From Inonotus obliquus (Eukaryota; Basidiomycota; Agaricomycetes; Hymenochaetales; Hymenochaetaceae), in assembly GCA_032164295.1 (NCBI GenBank), contig JAJHTX010000002.1, forward strand, positions 3,720,001 through 3,784,000: a stretch of DNA of 64,000 nt, written 5' to 3'. Every line of letters begins with the position of its first letter. Position 1 is the first letter of the stretch. The position numbers and the translations under genes were made by a program. Below are positions 32,013 to 44,248 of this stretch, piece by piece. The notes under the pieces were generated by a model, which was given only the letters and a program-made list of their open reading frames with translations, had not been told where the DNA came from and searched no databases.

Positions 32013-33083
32013 ATGTCATCCCTCACCGCCGAACAAATCCAGGACTTCGCCGCTTTGGTCGCGGCGGCGATGTCTGTTCAACAGAGACAAGCGCCTAAAC
32101 AGTCGACGATGAAAGATCTTGGGATCGCACCGCCGACGCCTTTCGCTGGAGGCAAAGACTACCTCCGATTCCGTCGAGAATGTTTGGCGTACATTAGCGC
32201 CGACGATACTGGCTCGATCTTCGTCAACGACAAGAAGAAGATCTCCTTCGTACTGTCGTACATGAAGGAAGGCACAGCATCGACGTGGGCTCAAAACTAC
32301 TACGACGGAATAACGAATGACCAGGGTGCGATAACGATCGTCGACACCTTTAAGAAGTTCCTTGAAAAGATCGACCAGTCCTTTAAGGACCCTGGCGAGA
32401 AGGACCGAGCGTACACTCGGTGGACGGAGATGCGCCAAGGAAACGCCGACGCCGGTGTTTTCCTCGCCAATTTTGAGATCGCAATGAGTCAAGCAGGAGT
32501 CAAAACGACGGACGTCAATGTCGTGCTTCCGCAGCTGAAGAAGGCTCTTCGTGAGGAAGTAGCGACGGCGATCATTCGTCTCCCGACGAAGCCGACGAAT
32601 TATGACACGATGAAGGGGTACGCCATCATGTTTGACGCGAACGAGCGCGAAGTTCGTCAACTGCGTAGCCAGAAGACACCGACGCAACCACTACCGCGTC
32701 GACAAGTCCACCCGCCGGCACCACAACAGCCGGCCCTGTTCGATCCTTCGCGCAGCGACAAAAAGGATGCGACGGGAATTACCTTCGGGGGCCAAGGCGA
32801 ACCGATGCAGGACATCCTTCGACGGCTTCGTCGCGAAGGAAGGTGTTTCCAGTGTGGCAAACAAGGCCACATTTCCGCAAACTGTCCGACACCGACGACC
32901 AAACAACAAGTTCGTGCGGTCGTCGCTGAATTATCCGAGCAGGCGAAGGAACTGCTTCGTGAGGTTTTGTTTGCGGACGCTGACGTGGAAGCGGCAAGGG
33001 CAGCAGCGGCTCGTCGATTGCAAGAAGAAGAAGTCGTCGAAGAAAGCAATCCCGACGACGAGGATTTTTCGATCAGCCAGTAG
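32013..33083 (+). CDS. gag: Gag of element D
   Basis: 356 residues with a retrotransposon-gag domain (about 45-215; FLANFEIAMSQ, LPTKPTNYDTMKGYAIMF) and a CCHC knuckle CFQCGKQGHISANC (about 290-303). Ends EDFSISQ at TAG 33081. pol follows in the -1 frame. Nearly identical to the gag of element F. Confidence 0.9.
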   Translation: MSSLTAEQIQDFAALVAAAMSVQQRQAPKQSTMKDLGIAPPTPFAGGKDYLRFRRECLAYISADDTGSIFVNDKKKISFVLSYMKEGTASTWAQNYYDGITNDQGAITIVDTFKKFLEKIDQSFKDPGEKDRAYTRWTEMRQGNADAGVFLANFEIAMSQAGVKTTDVNVVLPQLKKALREEVATAIIRLPTKPTNYDTMKGYAIMFDANEREVRQLRSQKTPTQPLPRRQVHPPAPQQPALFDPSRSDKKDATGITFGGQGEPMQDILRRLRREGRCFQCGKQGHISANCPTPTTKQQVRAVVAELSEQAKELLREVLFADADVEAARAAAARRLQEEEVVEESNPDDEDFSISQ

Positions 33084-33148
33084 ATGACGTCGGTGTCGCT
33101 GGCTTAGGTTTCTCGAACTCTTCTTTTCGATCCCCAGTAAATTATAGT

Positions 33149-36100
33149 TTGCCAAATGTACAATTATTAGATGCGATGTCTGCAAATAAAATTGGCGAAT
33201 TAAAAGATCAGATCGAAAGCAAACTGTTCGAAGAAAATGAATCCGACAATGATGACTTTGAGCTTCTCCTCGACGAACTCGTCAAAGGCCCGGTCGTCCG
33301 AAAGATAAATGAGGAAACCCCGGCAAAGGCTCGAGATGAACTGGACCTCTACGTCGATATGATCCTAGATGATGGAAGAGTGTTAGATGCCCATGCGTTG
33401 GTAGACTCGGGTTGCACAGACTCGTATATCGACGCTGGCTTCGTTGAACGGTACCAAATTCCAACGATGAAACTTCCAATCGCGACGAATGTCATGAATG
33501 CCGATGGAACACCGAACGAAGGAGGCAAGATGATGCAATATGTCAAACTTAACCTTCGGATTGAGAATCATGAGGAAAGGATACGTCTACCTGTCCTTAC
33601 CATCTCGACGTCAAATCTGTTCCTAGGCTACTCGTGGCTAAGCCGACACAATCCATCGATTGACTGGAAACAAGGACAAATTGATTTCAACGAATGCCCG
33701 ACATCGTGTAAACGATACGACGCTCCTAAGGCTCGCTACGTCATTCCTCAGCGCAGGCCATCGTCGGAACTGCCGTACTTGAAGGAATACTACGATGTCT
33801 TTAGTGAAGAAAACTTTGAACGGTGAAGAGAACTACGTGCGGCTGAGCTCGGTATCGAGCCCGGTATCCCATTCTACGCTTATCCCATGCTACGGTACTG
33901 TCCCATCTACACCTTCCAGTATCCACCAGCACACCCAGAGAAACTGCCGGTCCCATTTCTCGAAGTACCGAATGCCGAGAGTACCGGTACCGAGCGCCAA
34001 GAAACCCGGTACCGAGAATACCGAGAGTACCGAGTGCCGAGAAACCCGGTACCGAGACAAATTGACTATTCGACATGCTCTCATGACATGGATCAGACGT
34101 CTCCCTCTCTGGTATTCATTCCTGATGGTTGGACTATGCATGCTGGTTCTTTGGGAAGGCTCAGGGTCAGTGTCCATTAAGGTTTTCAGGTCCGGTACCA
34201 CCAGGAACGTGTCGGTATCAATCAGCAGGGGTGCAGATCTCTTGTCCTGAGGACTTTTCATCCAGGGGTACTATATGCTACATTTTCATTGGTATCTTGT
34301 CCTCCCTAACCCTTTCTTGTTGTCCTCCTGATGGCGCTGCAATGTTCACTTTCCTTGTTACAATTTTCTTCAGACTTTTCTTTGTTTTGATCTTTCTTTC
34401 TACTTTCTCCTTTTGGATTTATGAGCTAACTACGGTACAGTAGTATAAATATCTCCTCCTGTACGTAGTAGCTCTCCAGGTAATCTTAGGAGCTAGCCTC
34501 TAGTGTGAGGGCTCAGGTTTCCTCACCCCCTTCTCAGTCTCATCTCAGCTTCATCTCAAGTTCTGTCCCAGTTCCGTCTCAAGTGAACCTCAGGAGTTAG
34601 CCTCCCGTGCGAGGGCTCAGGTTTGCTTCCCAGTCCAGTCGACACCTTCATCTACCAGTCTCCCTCATTCTGTTTCTTGCTATACCACCCCGTGCTAGCT
34701 GTTTCCTTGCAGTACCGACCTGTACCGACGTTTTTCCCACGGTACCGACGTTTTGTTATCCTTCGTATTCTGCACATCATCCTTTTGTTTCTGTACTGAT
34801 CTTCTTGTTTGACAACATACCTTCACGTACCGACCCCTTTCTTTCTGTACCGACCTGTACCGAGGTTTTTCCCACGGTATTAGACTCTTGTTTTGCTACG
34901 TTCTCTCTCATACCGACCTGTACCAAAGTTTTTCCCACGTTCTAAACTGTCCTTTTCATACCAGAATCACATACTCTTCGCTTCTAGCCCATCCATTCAC
35001 TCCCCCATTTCATAGACAACAAGTACCGTGACCGTACTGGTTAAGTACCGGCACATATTAGCCCTCCCCCACTTAAAACCATACACCCCTCGTCTCGGTA
35101 CCTCCGGTACCGGACGCGATCACGCACATTTAACGGTTACCCGAACATAGAGTGTGGGACCACGTCATCGACTTGAAACCGGACTTTAAACCGTCCGATT
35201 GTAAGGTCTACCCCTTGAGTGTGAAGGAACGCGAAGAACTACGCGCCTTCATCGACGAAAATCTCAAGTCAGGACGTATACGTGAATCATCATCTCCTAT
35301 GGCATCCCCTTTCTTCTTCATCAAGAAGGCCGATGGTTCGTTAAGAGCTATCCAAGACTACAGGAAGCTCAACGAAGGAACGATTAAAAACAAGTACCCT
35401 CTACCGCTCATTGGTGAACTCGTCGACAAGGTTAAAACGGCTAAGATTATCTCGAAACTCGACGTCAGATGGGGATACTACAATATCCGTATCAGAGAAG
35501 GCGACGAATGGAAGGCGGCTTTCAGAACAAACGAAGGACTCTTCGAACCCACCGTCATGTTCTTTGGCTTATGCAATGCCCCAGCAACCTTCCAGACGTT
35601 CGTCAACCATATCTTCAGAGACCTGATCGGGCAAGGGAAGATCGTCATTTACCTCGACGACATCCTCATTTTCTCGGAAAATGTCGAAGAACACCGACGG
35701 CTGGTTAAACAGGTGCTCAGCGTGCTGAGGGAGCACAAGCTATACCTGAAATCGACGAAATGCGAGTTCGAAGTGTCGACAGTGAAGTTTCTCGGGTATA
35801 TCATCGGTAATGGTGAGATACGCATGGATCCTGCAAAGATCGATGCCATCGCCGAATGGCCGGTCCCAAAGAACAAAAAACAACTACAACAGTTTCTGGG
35901 GCTCGGCAATTGGCTTCGACGATTCGTCAAAGGTTACAGTGCTGTCATCAAGCCACTTACTCGTCTGACCGGAGATGTCGCATGGGAATGGACTCCACAG
36001 GAGCAGGCAGCTTTTGAGGAAATCAAACAAAGGTTGACCAGCGCTCCCGTCCTAGCGATCCCAAATGACGACGACCCGTTCCGAGTAGAGACCGACGCGT

Positions 36101-38007
36101 CAGACTTTGCGACTGGAGGTGTTCTACTCCAGAAGCAGGATGACGTGTGGAGGGTAATCGCCTACAGGTCCCAAACGTTGTCGCCGGCCGAACGAAATTA
36201 CCAGATCTACGACAAAGAACTTCTCGCAGTCGTCCAAGCACTGACGGAATGGAGGCAGTACCTCCTAGGCGCCAAACACCCCGTCGAGCTTTGGACAGAT
36301 CATGCGAACCTAACGTACTTTAGGAAGCCGCAAGATCTAAATCGTCGACAAGCTCGTTGGTCCCTGTTTTTGTCGGAATTCGATCTCACGTTCGTTCACA
36401 AACCAGGTACAACCATGACAAAGGCGGATGCTCTCTCCCGTCGGTATGACTACGACGAAGGAAAGGAGGACAACCAGGGGCTGATGCTGTTGAAAGACGA
36501 ATGGTTTAAGGCTAGGGCTGTCGTGGAAACGACGCGGACAATGCTGGAACAACGGATCAAGGATGCTGGCGAAGGACTGGAACCCAGGATGGATGGCCGA
36601 CTTGTCGTACCGATCGAATTGATCGAAGAAGTCTTAAAGGAATACCACAACTCGCCGTTAGCAGGACACCCAGGTCAGACCAAAACTTGGAGGTCCATCG
36701 GTCAGAAGTTCTGGTGGCCGGGACTAATCCAAGACGTTGTCAAGTACGTCAAGGGTTGCGACGTTTGCCAAAGGACTAAACCGTCTAGACAACCAAAACG
36801 ACGTACTTTACATCCACACGACGTCCCTGAAGGTCCATGGCAAACGATATCGGTCGATTTCATCGGTGAACTCCCTGAGTCAAATGGTTACAACGCGATC
36901 TGCGTCATTGTCGACAAGTTTTCAAAGCAAATACATGCGATTCCGACGACGACGAAGATAACGGCTCAAGGAACGGCGAGACTCTACAGAGACCACGTTT
37001 TCAGGTTACACGGACTCCCCAGAAAGATCGTCCATGACCGAGGTCCCCAATTCGACGCCGACTTCATGAAAGAGCTTTACAAGCTTCTTCATATCGAAGG
37101 AAACCCGTCGACGGCTTATCATCCTCAGACTGACGGACAGACTGAGCGAGTTAATCAAGAACTCGAACTGTACCTGAGGATGTACGTAAACCATCGACAG
37201 TCGGATTGGTCTGAATGGCTGGCGCTTGCGGAGTTCGCTTACAACAACCGGGAACATTCGTCGACAAAGATGTCTCCTTTCTTCGTCAATACGGGCCTCA
37301 ACCCCCTTAACCCAGGAACAATCCATACGACGTCGAGTAACCTGTCAACCGAGGAATTCGCCAAAGAACTCAAGGAGATACACACTCAAGTAAAAGAGAA
37401 CCTTGAGAAGGCAAATGACGCGATGAAAAGAGCACACGATCGACAGGCATCCGATGTCGTTGAGTATCACGTAGGAGATAAAGTTATGCTGGACGGACGA
37501 AACGTTACAACGGTCAGGCCCACTCGAAAGTTCGCAGACAAATGGTACGGTCCTTTCGACGTTATGGAAAAAGTGGGCGCAGCTGCGTATAAACTTAAGC
37601 TGCCCAAGACGTGGAAAAAGGTACACCCCGTCTTCAACGAGGTACTCCTTAAGCCGTACGTCGAACCGTCTTTCGAAGGACAGAAGAAGCCACCTCCACC
37701 TCCGCCAGAACTCGTCGACGGTGAGGAAGAGTACGAAGTCGAAGAAATTCTAGACTCGCGCGAACACCGAGGAAAGCTTCAATTCCTCGTCCGCTGGAAG
37801 GGCTACGACGAAACCACCTGGGAACCTCGTGATAATCTCGTCCCAAACTCTAACGAGGCTATCGACGACTTCTACAAGCTACATCCAGGGGCTCCTCGAG
37901 TCCTCGCCGCACGTCTAGGTCTTTCGACGTTTAAACCGATTTTTCGCTACACGGAGCCGGATCGAACCCATGGTTGGTCGGGTCGCCCAACCTTAAGGGG
38001 GGGGTGA
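33149..38007 (+). pseudogene. pol: Pol of element D, interrupted by a solo LTR
   Basis: The part before the insertion (to 33823) has the aspartic protease (ALVDSGCTDS; YSWLSRHNPSIDW) and the N-terminal RT approach, ending EENFER; ATG 33176 is the first in frame, but the frame is open upstream toward gag. After the E-family LTR it resumes (35133-38007) with RT (YLDD near 35652), RNase H (RVETDASDFATGG), integrase (HNSPLAGHPG...CDVCQ; D, D, E in SVDFIGEL, HDRGPQF, TERVNQELE) and a chromodomain (EYEVEEILDS...WKGYDETTWEP). No other stop is visible, so the insertion is the only lesion. Confidence 0.9.
33824..35132 (+). mobile_element. Solo LTR of family E in element D pol
   Basis: About 1309 bp, TGAAGAGAAC...CACATTTA, flanked by ACGG (AACGG if the last A is shared). 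The reading frame on both sides matches the uninterrupted pol of element F. A TATA-like TATAAATA lies near 34443. It is rich in the motif TACCG/CGGTA. Two imperfect copies of a repeat ending GAGGGCTCAG (ending at 34516 and 34620) lie downstream of the TATA box. Confidence 0.82.
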
Positions 38008-38531
38008 TGTTACGACGTCTTTCTCATTTTCCTTACACGGCCTTTTTTCCTATTCGTCGATGCATATTTACTTTCCTTTCATCCACATTCCTTACCTAAT
38101 AATTAACGGCCTAGCTAATTACAATGTATAACAACTTTATCCCGCCATTCCCCTTTCTCTTCTTTCCATTTTATTATTCTTTCTTTTTCCGTCATGTGAC
38201 TTCTATGCTTTGTGCAAAATGCGATTTGCACAAAGCGTCTCTGTTTACCCTTGTTTATACTGTACAGTTTAGGTAACACTTTCCCGCGGCGTCTGTGTAT
38301 ATAAGGCTGGACCTGAGAGTGATCGCTTCCCCACTCTCTTGTTCTAGTACTATCACCTACGTCGCAGGTAAGTCGTACAAATACTTGTATCTTAGTTAAA
38401 TGTGCTAATCTAGTACTATCACCTACGTCGCAGACTTCGGTCTTTTGTGATTAAGTGGTAGCTCGTTTCTTTTGCAGCCGTCGGCGTCTCTGATCTGCGG
38501 ATCGACGCCTCTGACAGCGCAGAGCGTAACA
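38008..38531 (+). repeat. 3' LTR of element D
   Basis: 524 bp, TGTTACGACG...GCGTAACA, preceded by the polypurine run AAGGGGGGGG. Much diverged from the 5' LTR. Contains a 12-bp-stem hairpin GCTTTGTGCAAA...TTTGCACAAAGC near 38217-38247 and the repeat-bounded intron 38368-38433. Confidence 0.88.
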
Positions 38532-41322
38532 TGTTCAAGTTCCTGGTTTACTCGCTCTGTCTGTCCATCCATCTGGGGGTGATATGCTGTCGACAGATTT
38601 CCTTGGATGCGTAGTAACTTGTACAATTCCTTCATCATTTTTGCCTCGAACTGAGTTCCCCGATCATGGATGATCTTCTGCGGTAGCCCATGAAGCCTGA
38701 AGACGTGATCTCGATAGATCTTCGCCATCCCTTCTGAGGTCAACTTTGTCGTTGTCGGAATCGCATGCATTTGTTTACTGAACCTATTCACTATGACGCA
38801 GATCGCATTGTGTCCGCTCGACTCCGGAAGTTCCCCAATCAGGTCTACTGTAACCACTTGCCAAGGTGCCTCGGGTATTTCATTTGGGTGTAAGACACGT
38901 CGTTTCGCCGTTCTGACTGCTTTCGTCCATTGGCACTTGTCGCATCCTCGTACGTAGCTTCTAACGTCTGTAAACATCGTTGGCCACCAGAAGTCACGTC
39001 TGACCAGTTCGACCGTCTTTGATGAACCCGGATGTCCTGCCCATGGTGAGTCATGACAAACCTGGAAGACCTTGTCTCGCATCTCATCCGGCACAAAGAT
39101 CCTTCCATCCTTCTGCAGCATTCCACCTTCCGTCGTTGCTCCTCTTGGCACTTCCTCCCTCGGCAGATCCTCCTGTGCTTCCTTAATCTTTTCCCTCAGA
39201 GTCGTCAGATTGCCAGTGGTAAGGGCCCGAACTAGCCATTCTTCTTTGATAAAGACGATGTCCTTGTTATCCTCCTTGCCTTCATCAAACCCTGCTCGCC
39301 GTGATAATAAATCAGCCTTTCCCATTGACATTCCTGGTTTGTGCACTAATACGAAGTCGAATTCGGCTAGCTCCGTTCTCCAACGTGCTTGGCGGTAATT
39401 GAGCTTGTGCGCCTCCTTAAAGTACATGAGATTCAGATGATCCGACCAGACTTCAAAGCGATGTTTAGCGCCCAAAAGGTACTGTTGCCAGTCTCGAAGT
39501 GCTTCAACAATTGCCAACATCTCTTTGTCATAGATCTCATAGTTCCGTTCTGCATCACTGAGTGCCGCCGATCGATACGCCACTGGTTTCCATTTGCCAT
39601 CCTCCTGTTGCTGTAGCAAGACTGCTCCTGTAGCGTAGTTTGATGAGTCGGCTTCCACTCGATAAGGTCGATCGTGACTTGGGATAGCAAGCACGGGTGG
39701 ACTACATAAATGCTCCTTTAATCCTTCGAATGCCTCCCGCTGTTCCCTTCCCCACTTCCACTCCACCTTGCCTGTCAATGACGTTAGGGGCTTGACGACT
39801 TGACTATAGTCCTTGATGAATCGTCGCAACCAGTTTCCGAAGCCTAAGACCCTTTGTAGCTTAGTAACATTCTTCGGCGCCGGCCAGTTCCTCACCGCTT
39901 CGCTTTTCTTCAGATCTACCTTGAGCTCTCCACACCCAATAATATGTCCTAGGTATTTGACTCGGTCGACCTCGAATTCGCATTTCTGTGGCTTAAGGAA
40001 CAAGCGATTATCACGAAGTCGTTTGAACACTTCCCGTACCAGCTGATGATGCTCGGCGTTGTTGGTGGAGAATATCAGAATGTCGTCAAGGTAAATGATG
40101 ATTCTTCCTTCGTGTATTAAGTCCCTGAAGATGTCGTTCATAAAGCCTTGAAACGTAGCTGGTGCATTGGTTAACCCAAAGAACATAACCGTAGGTTCGA
40201 ATAAGCCTAGGTTCATCCGAAAGGCAGCCTTCCACTCATCTCCTTCTCGAATACGTATGTTGTAGTACCCCCAATGTACATCTAGTTTGGTGAAGATCCT
40301 CACCTCCTTGACTTTATCGATTAATTCTTGAATGAGCGGGAGAGGGTATTTGTTTTTGACCGTTCCCTCGTTAAGCTTTCGATAATCTTGGATTGCACGG
40401 AGCGAGCCGTCTTCCTTTTTGATGAAGAAGAAGGGCGATGCCATTGGTGACTTTGATTCACAGATTCGTCCAGAGGCTAAGTTTTCTTCAATGAAATCCT
40501 TCAGTGCCGCTTGCTCCTTCGGGTTCAAAGGGTACACCTTGCAATCGTTAGGCTTAAAATCCGGCTTTAGATCTATTGCATGATCCCAAGGGCGATGTTC
40601 GGAAAGCTTTTCAAAGCTCTCTTCACTGAATACGTCCTCAAAATCATCGAGGTAAGTCGGCCAAGCTTGATCAGATGTGGTCATACGATTATGCACAACT
40701 GCAGTTGCCTCTGGGATTCGATTCTGCTGACAGCCAAGGGGGCAATGTGTAAACTCGATCTTCCCCGTAGTCCAATCTATCTCCGGATTGTGCTTTGTAA
40801 GCTAGTCATGTCCTAGGAAGACGTCGCAGTGAGCCAAGCAAGTAACGGCTAGGCGAATTGCTTCAGTGTGTTGTCCAAAAACCATTTCCAGCTCAACGTA
40901 GTGCGTCATCATCCCTCCTGTATTGAGAGTTCCGTCCGCATTGAAGACCATCATAGGACGTATGTACCTGGTCCTGGGAAGATCATGCTTGAGCACAAAT
41001 TCCTCATCGATACAGGAGCCGGTGCAACCCAAGTCGACTAGAGCTCGCGCTTTCTCTAAGAAGTCCCCCTCATATCTAGGCAGGCTGACCATGGATAAGA
41101 TCACCTCTATCTCCAATTGACGCCCATTTGATCCTCGTATAAATCGTGGGTGTGCCCGGAAGTAAGCTTCTTCAAAGACCTCCACTCCATCTTCTGTTAG
41201 ATCTTCTTCTGCTCTTGTTGGTATCACGTCGGTCAAGATTTCGTAGTAGGGTGCAGCATCATCGTGTTTCAAATCTCTAATGTAGTATACAGACGATGAG
41301 TCATGGAATACGCGCTAAAGAG
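38532..41322 (-). pseudogene. Element G: truncated gypsy pol
   Basis: Minus-strand pol with protease, RT (YLDD near 40092), RNase H (RVEADSSNYATGA) and the first part of the integrase (CHDSPWAGHPG...CDKCQ), cut off after QTERVNQELE where the LTR at 38531 begins; the last integrase part, any chromodomain and gag are missing. Two decay marks: the protease motif reads LVDLGCTGS instead of D-S/T-G, and one in-frame TAG (40802-40804) stands where the family has Trp (LGHD-stop-LTKHNPEIDW). A sister lineage of D/F, not the same element. Confidence 0.85.
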
Positions 41323-41478
41323 TAATACTGGAGGCTACGATCGATATGGGCTTAATTCTGCGATTCTACCGCTTCTTCCAATAAACAATACTTCTGCAAT
41401 TCTACCACTTCTTACTTCTCTTCGGACCACGGTACTTCTGCCGTCCTATCTACGCCTGCAGTTCCAACAGAGTACGAG

Positions 41479-41919
41479 TGTTAGGACTTGAACTTTCCCT
41501 TTACTTTCGCTTACTTAATTCTTCATTGGTCATATTCCTTTTTCCGTTCATGCTTACTCATTCTTATTATTCATCTTGCTTAGTCGCTCTTTACCGGAAC
41601 GTTCCGTAATATTCTATTCCCACCCTTACTAATATTCTTCTTAGAGTAATACCTTCCCACGTCTGGTGTGTATATAAGTAGATAGTCTGACTCATTTGTA
41701 CCCCGTCTCACTATTCTTCTTACCACCACCATCCCTTAGGTATTTACTCATTGTTTGTACTAACTTAAATATATCTTCTTACCACCACCATCCCTTAGCC
41801 TGCGTGATCGTCTCCGTCGCTGTACAATTCTTCGACGTTTGAGGCAGCGTACCCTAAGCTCTGGTGTGAGAGACCCCGACTCCGTTCGAGTACCCCCGAA
41901 CCCGTCGTTTCGCATAACA
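41479..41919 (+). mobile_element. Solo LTR of family C
   Basis: 441 bp, TGTTAGGACT...CGCATAACA with TGTTA/TAACA ends, flanked by ACGAG (41474-41478, 41920-41924). TATATAA at 41671. Two perfect 24-bp direct repeats (41716-41739, 41775-41798) bound a putative intron. Confidence 0.9.
41740..41798 (+). other. Putative repeat-bounded leader intron of LTR C
   Basis: CCTTAG|GTATTT after the first 24-bp repeat; a perfect TACTAAC branch consensus at 41758-41764; the second repeat ends in CCTTAG as acceptor; 59 nt. Same layout as in elements D/F, but with unrelated sequence. Confidence 0.5.
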
Positions 41920-41924
41920 ACGAG

Positions 41925-43955
41925 GCTTCTGCGATTTGACAAGGCTAAGAACGATTGAGAACTGGTCCACTTCTGCGCCAATACCGAATCACCAATCCCT
42001 ACGCCCGTCTTCCATCACAGTACCGAACCACCAGACTTCGATACCGATGATACCGATACTGTACCGCCCACCCATCCTGATACCGACGCTTAATAGTCCA
42101 CATCTAGTCGGTACTACGCCCTCGACAGCCCATACCAGAGGGAAAGGCTCACAAAGCTACGATCGGTCTGCCATACGTTGCTGCGAAGAGTTGGATCATG
42201 GTCGAAGCTCCCAGTCCGACGGTATGCCCTTCTGAACCGCCATGCATCGATACCGACGAATACCGGTGTTGATACCGATGGTCCGCTCCCGTACCGGAGT
42301 TCGTAACGTGTGCTAGGTCGAGACCACGCCCTCGGAGATCTACGTCGAGAGGAAGGTTGGGAAATGAATCAAGTCCGCCATACGCTGCTTCGATCTCAGA
42401 GGAGGCCATCGATCCGACTCGGAGGGGAAGCCAAGCAATGCCCAGTCAAGTCAGGCAACGCGTACCGATCGATATCGAGGGGCTCGAGCGATCTCGTTGA
42501 TGCTCAGGGACGATCCCAGGGTACTGATTGGTACCGAGCGGTAGAGTACCCCATTGCCAAGGTTGGGTTGTACCGACACGTCAACATCGGAGCACGCCGT
42601 CCGATCGATCGGTAGACGCCCAGACTGATGCCGCACGGATCATGATACCGGAACAAAGGTAAATCAGGATGACGTGCTTCTCCTACGACAGGGACATCGC
42701 CAGGAGCGCCCATGCGTGTTAGGACGGACTCGGTGGCAGTGCACGTTCGAGGCCTGTTCTCACGAAGGTCGTCTAGTGACAACCTCTACTGCGTCTTGGG
42801 GAAAGTATACAGTCGTCGGCGACGTACGTCTAGGGTGGATGACCTTGAGTAATGCACGCGTCTAGGAACAGTATACGACTAAGACATCGTGGTGGTAAGT
42901 AGAAGAGTCGAGTGGGGAAGACAAGACAAGATCTATCTACTTATATACACCTGGATTGTGGGAAGGTATTACTCTAAGAAGGTGCTGCGCAGCAGCATAA
43001 CAATATAACCAAACAAGCAACGGGGCCCGACGAGTCAGCAAGAATGAGTAAGGGTGAGTAAGCGTCATCGGGTTGGGGCGGAATTAGTCATAAGGTATTA
43101 GTAATGAAAGGAACTTAGTAATATAATGGAATATGAAAAATAAGAAAGGACAAAAAAGGAAAAGTGTTCTTACAATGCGGTAGCTTGAGACACGTCCTTA
43201 TTTTAGCGCTGGTCGACGTCGGTATCGCCGCCCTACCTCGGTATCACTCGTCATGAGTTTTCATTGGGTTCTTGTCTCGTCCCACCCTATTCTTAGCTAC
43301 CCCCTGATAAAACTTCTTATTCATTCATCATCTTATGTTTCCCCTGATTATAATTTTACATTCAATTCGACTTTATGTTCCATTTCTTGTACCGGATTAC
43401 GGTACGATTCGACTTGTAAAAACCCCCCATTTGGTATCTTGAATGGCTACGGTATTATGGTATTTATAGCCTGCATGTTCTACTGTAGCAAACCAGCTAA
43501 TCTGAGAGGAACTTCCAGAGTGAAGGTCTAGGTTTTGCTCATCTCGTTCAAGTCCCCGTCCGTTCGTCTCGTCTCGTAGTCACCGGTATCGATACCGGTA
43601 GTCATCGTTATCGTCTTCGTCGCCCTCGCCTCTCGTCTCACGACTAGTCCCATCAGAAACACCCCCTCAGCTCGCTTTCTCTACTGCTTCGTTCTCTCTA
43701 CCGTGATACCGGACACCAGACGACTCGGTATCGACGGATTCATCTCAGTATCGATCGTCTCCTGATACCTCGCCTCTTGAGCGGTCACCTATAGCCTCCT
43801 GTACTCTTCAATCCAGCCAGGCCCTACTATTCTCTCTTGATGACTTGTCTGTGACTGTACGACTTAGTACCGCCACGTACCGGCCCTCCCAACGCATCTA
43901 AATTGTACCCCCCTCGTCCGGTACTTCTGATACCGGCCGCGTTCTCGCACATTCA
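41925..43955 (+). repeat. Diverged E-family-like LTR region
   Basis: Full of TACCG, ATACCG and CGGTATC motifs and ending in the E-family terminus (GGTACTTCTGATACCGGCC... CGCACATTCA at 43955), which keeps a canonical CA. Its left edge is not clear. Split by the C-type solo LTR at 42717-43174. A partial internal duplication links 42120-42230 and 42310-42420. No coding frame recognised. Confidence 0.5.
42717..43174 (-). mobile_element. Solo LTR, variant of family C, without the repeat duplication
   Basis: 458 bp between TGTTAGGACG and TGTTCTTACA, flanked by ATGCG (42712-42716, 43175-43179). Its reverse complement shares the TATATAAGTAGATAG region and the ACTTACCACCAC...CTTAG segment (about 42879-42905) with LTR C, but has this segment once only, so no intron can form there. 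Confidence 0.82.
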
Positions 43956-44248
43956 GTGCACAACACTCTGTGATAGAGACGAAGGAGCACCTCAGAAGGT
44001 CTGCCCAGGAGGTCTGGGACAAGCTCACTATCGAGCAAATCAACAGACAAGTGGAATCCATGCCCCACCGGGTCCAGGCTGTCCTTTTTGCAGAGGGTGG
44101 AAATACAGGTTATTAATGGCATTTTTTTCTGCATAATTTATTCTGTATATATTCATACATTAGACATATGTAAATATTCATAGCTTACAGTGACATTTAA
44201 TAATTTTTGTGGCAAGTTTTTACAGTGAGTGAGCATGAAATGACGCGA
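43956..44248 (+). pseudogene. Tc1/mariner transposase, C-terminal remnant
   Basis: Frame ending at TAA 44114-44116 reads KEHLRRSAQEVWDKL... QVESMPHRVQAVL..GGNTGY, the typical C terminus of Tc1-like transposases (after the last catalytic residue). The rest of the gene is absent; the left edge is the end of an E-family LTR. The AT-rich piece up to 44248 is presumably the transposon's 3' end. Confidence 0.75.

Larger units (their letters stand above)
30653..38531 (+). mobile_element. Element D: mosaic Ty3/gypsy retrotransposon
   Basis: Gag and pol closely resemble those of element F, but the two LTRs differ in length (456 and 524 bp) and clearly in sequence. The flanks share no TSD (GTAAG left, TGTTC right): the left side is a C-family LTR and the right side lies inside the integrase of another element. 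This points to recombination between two related insertions, or to a mis-assembly. pol is interrupted by an E-family solo LTR (33824-35132). Confidence 0.85.

Noticed and set aside
32016..32687. Long minus-strand frame over element D gag (and 48893-49627 in F)
   Set aside because: Mirror frame of gag; repeated in both copies only because gag is.
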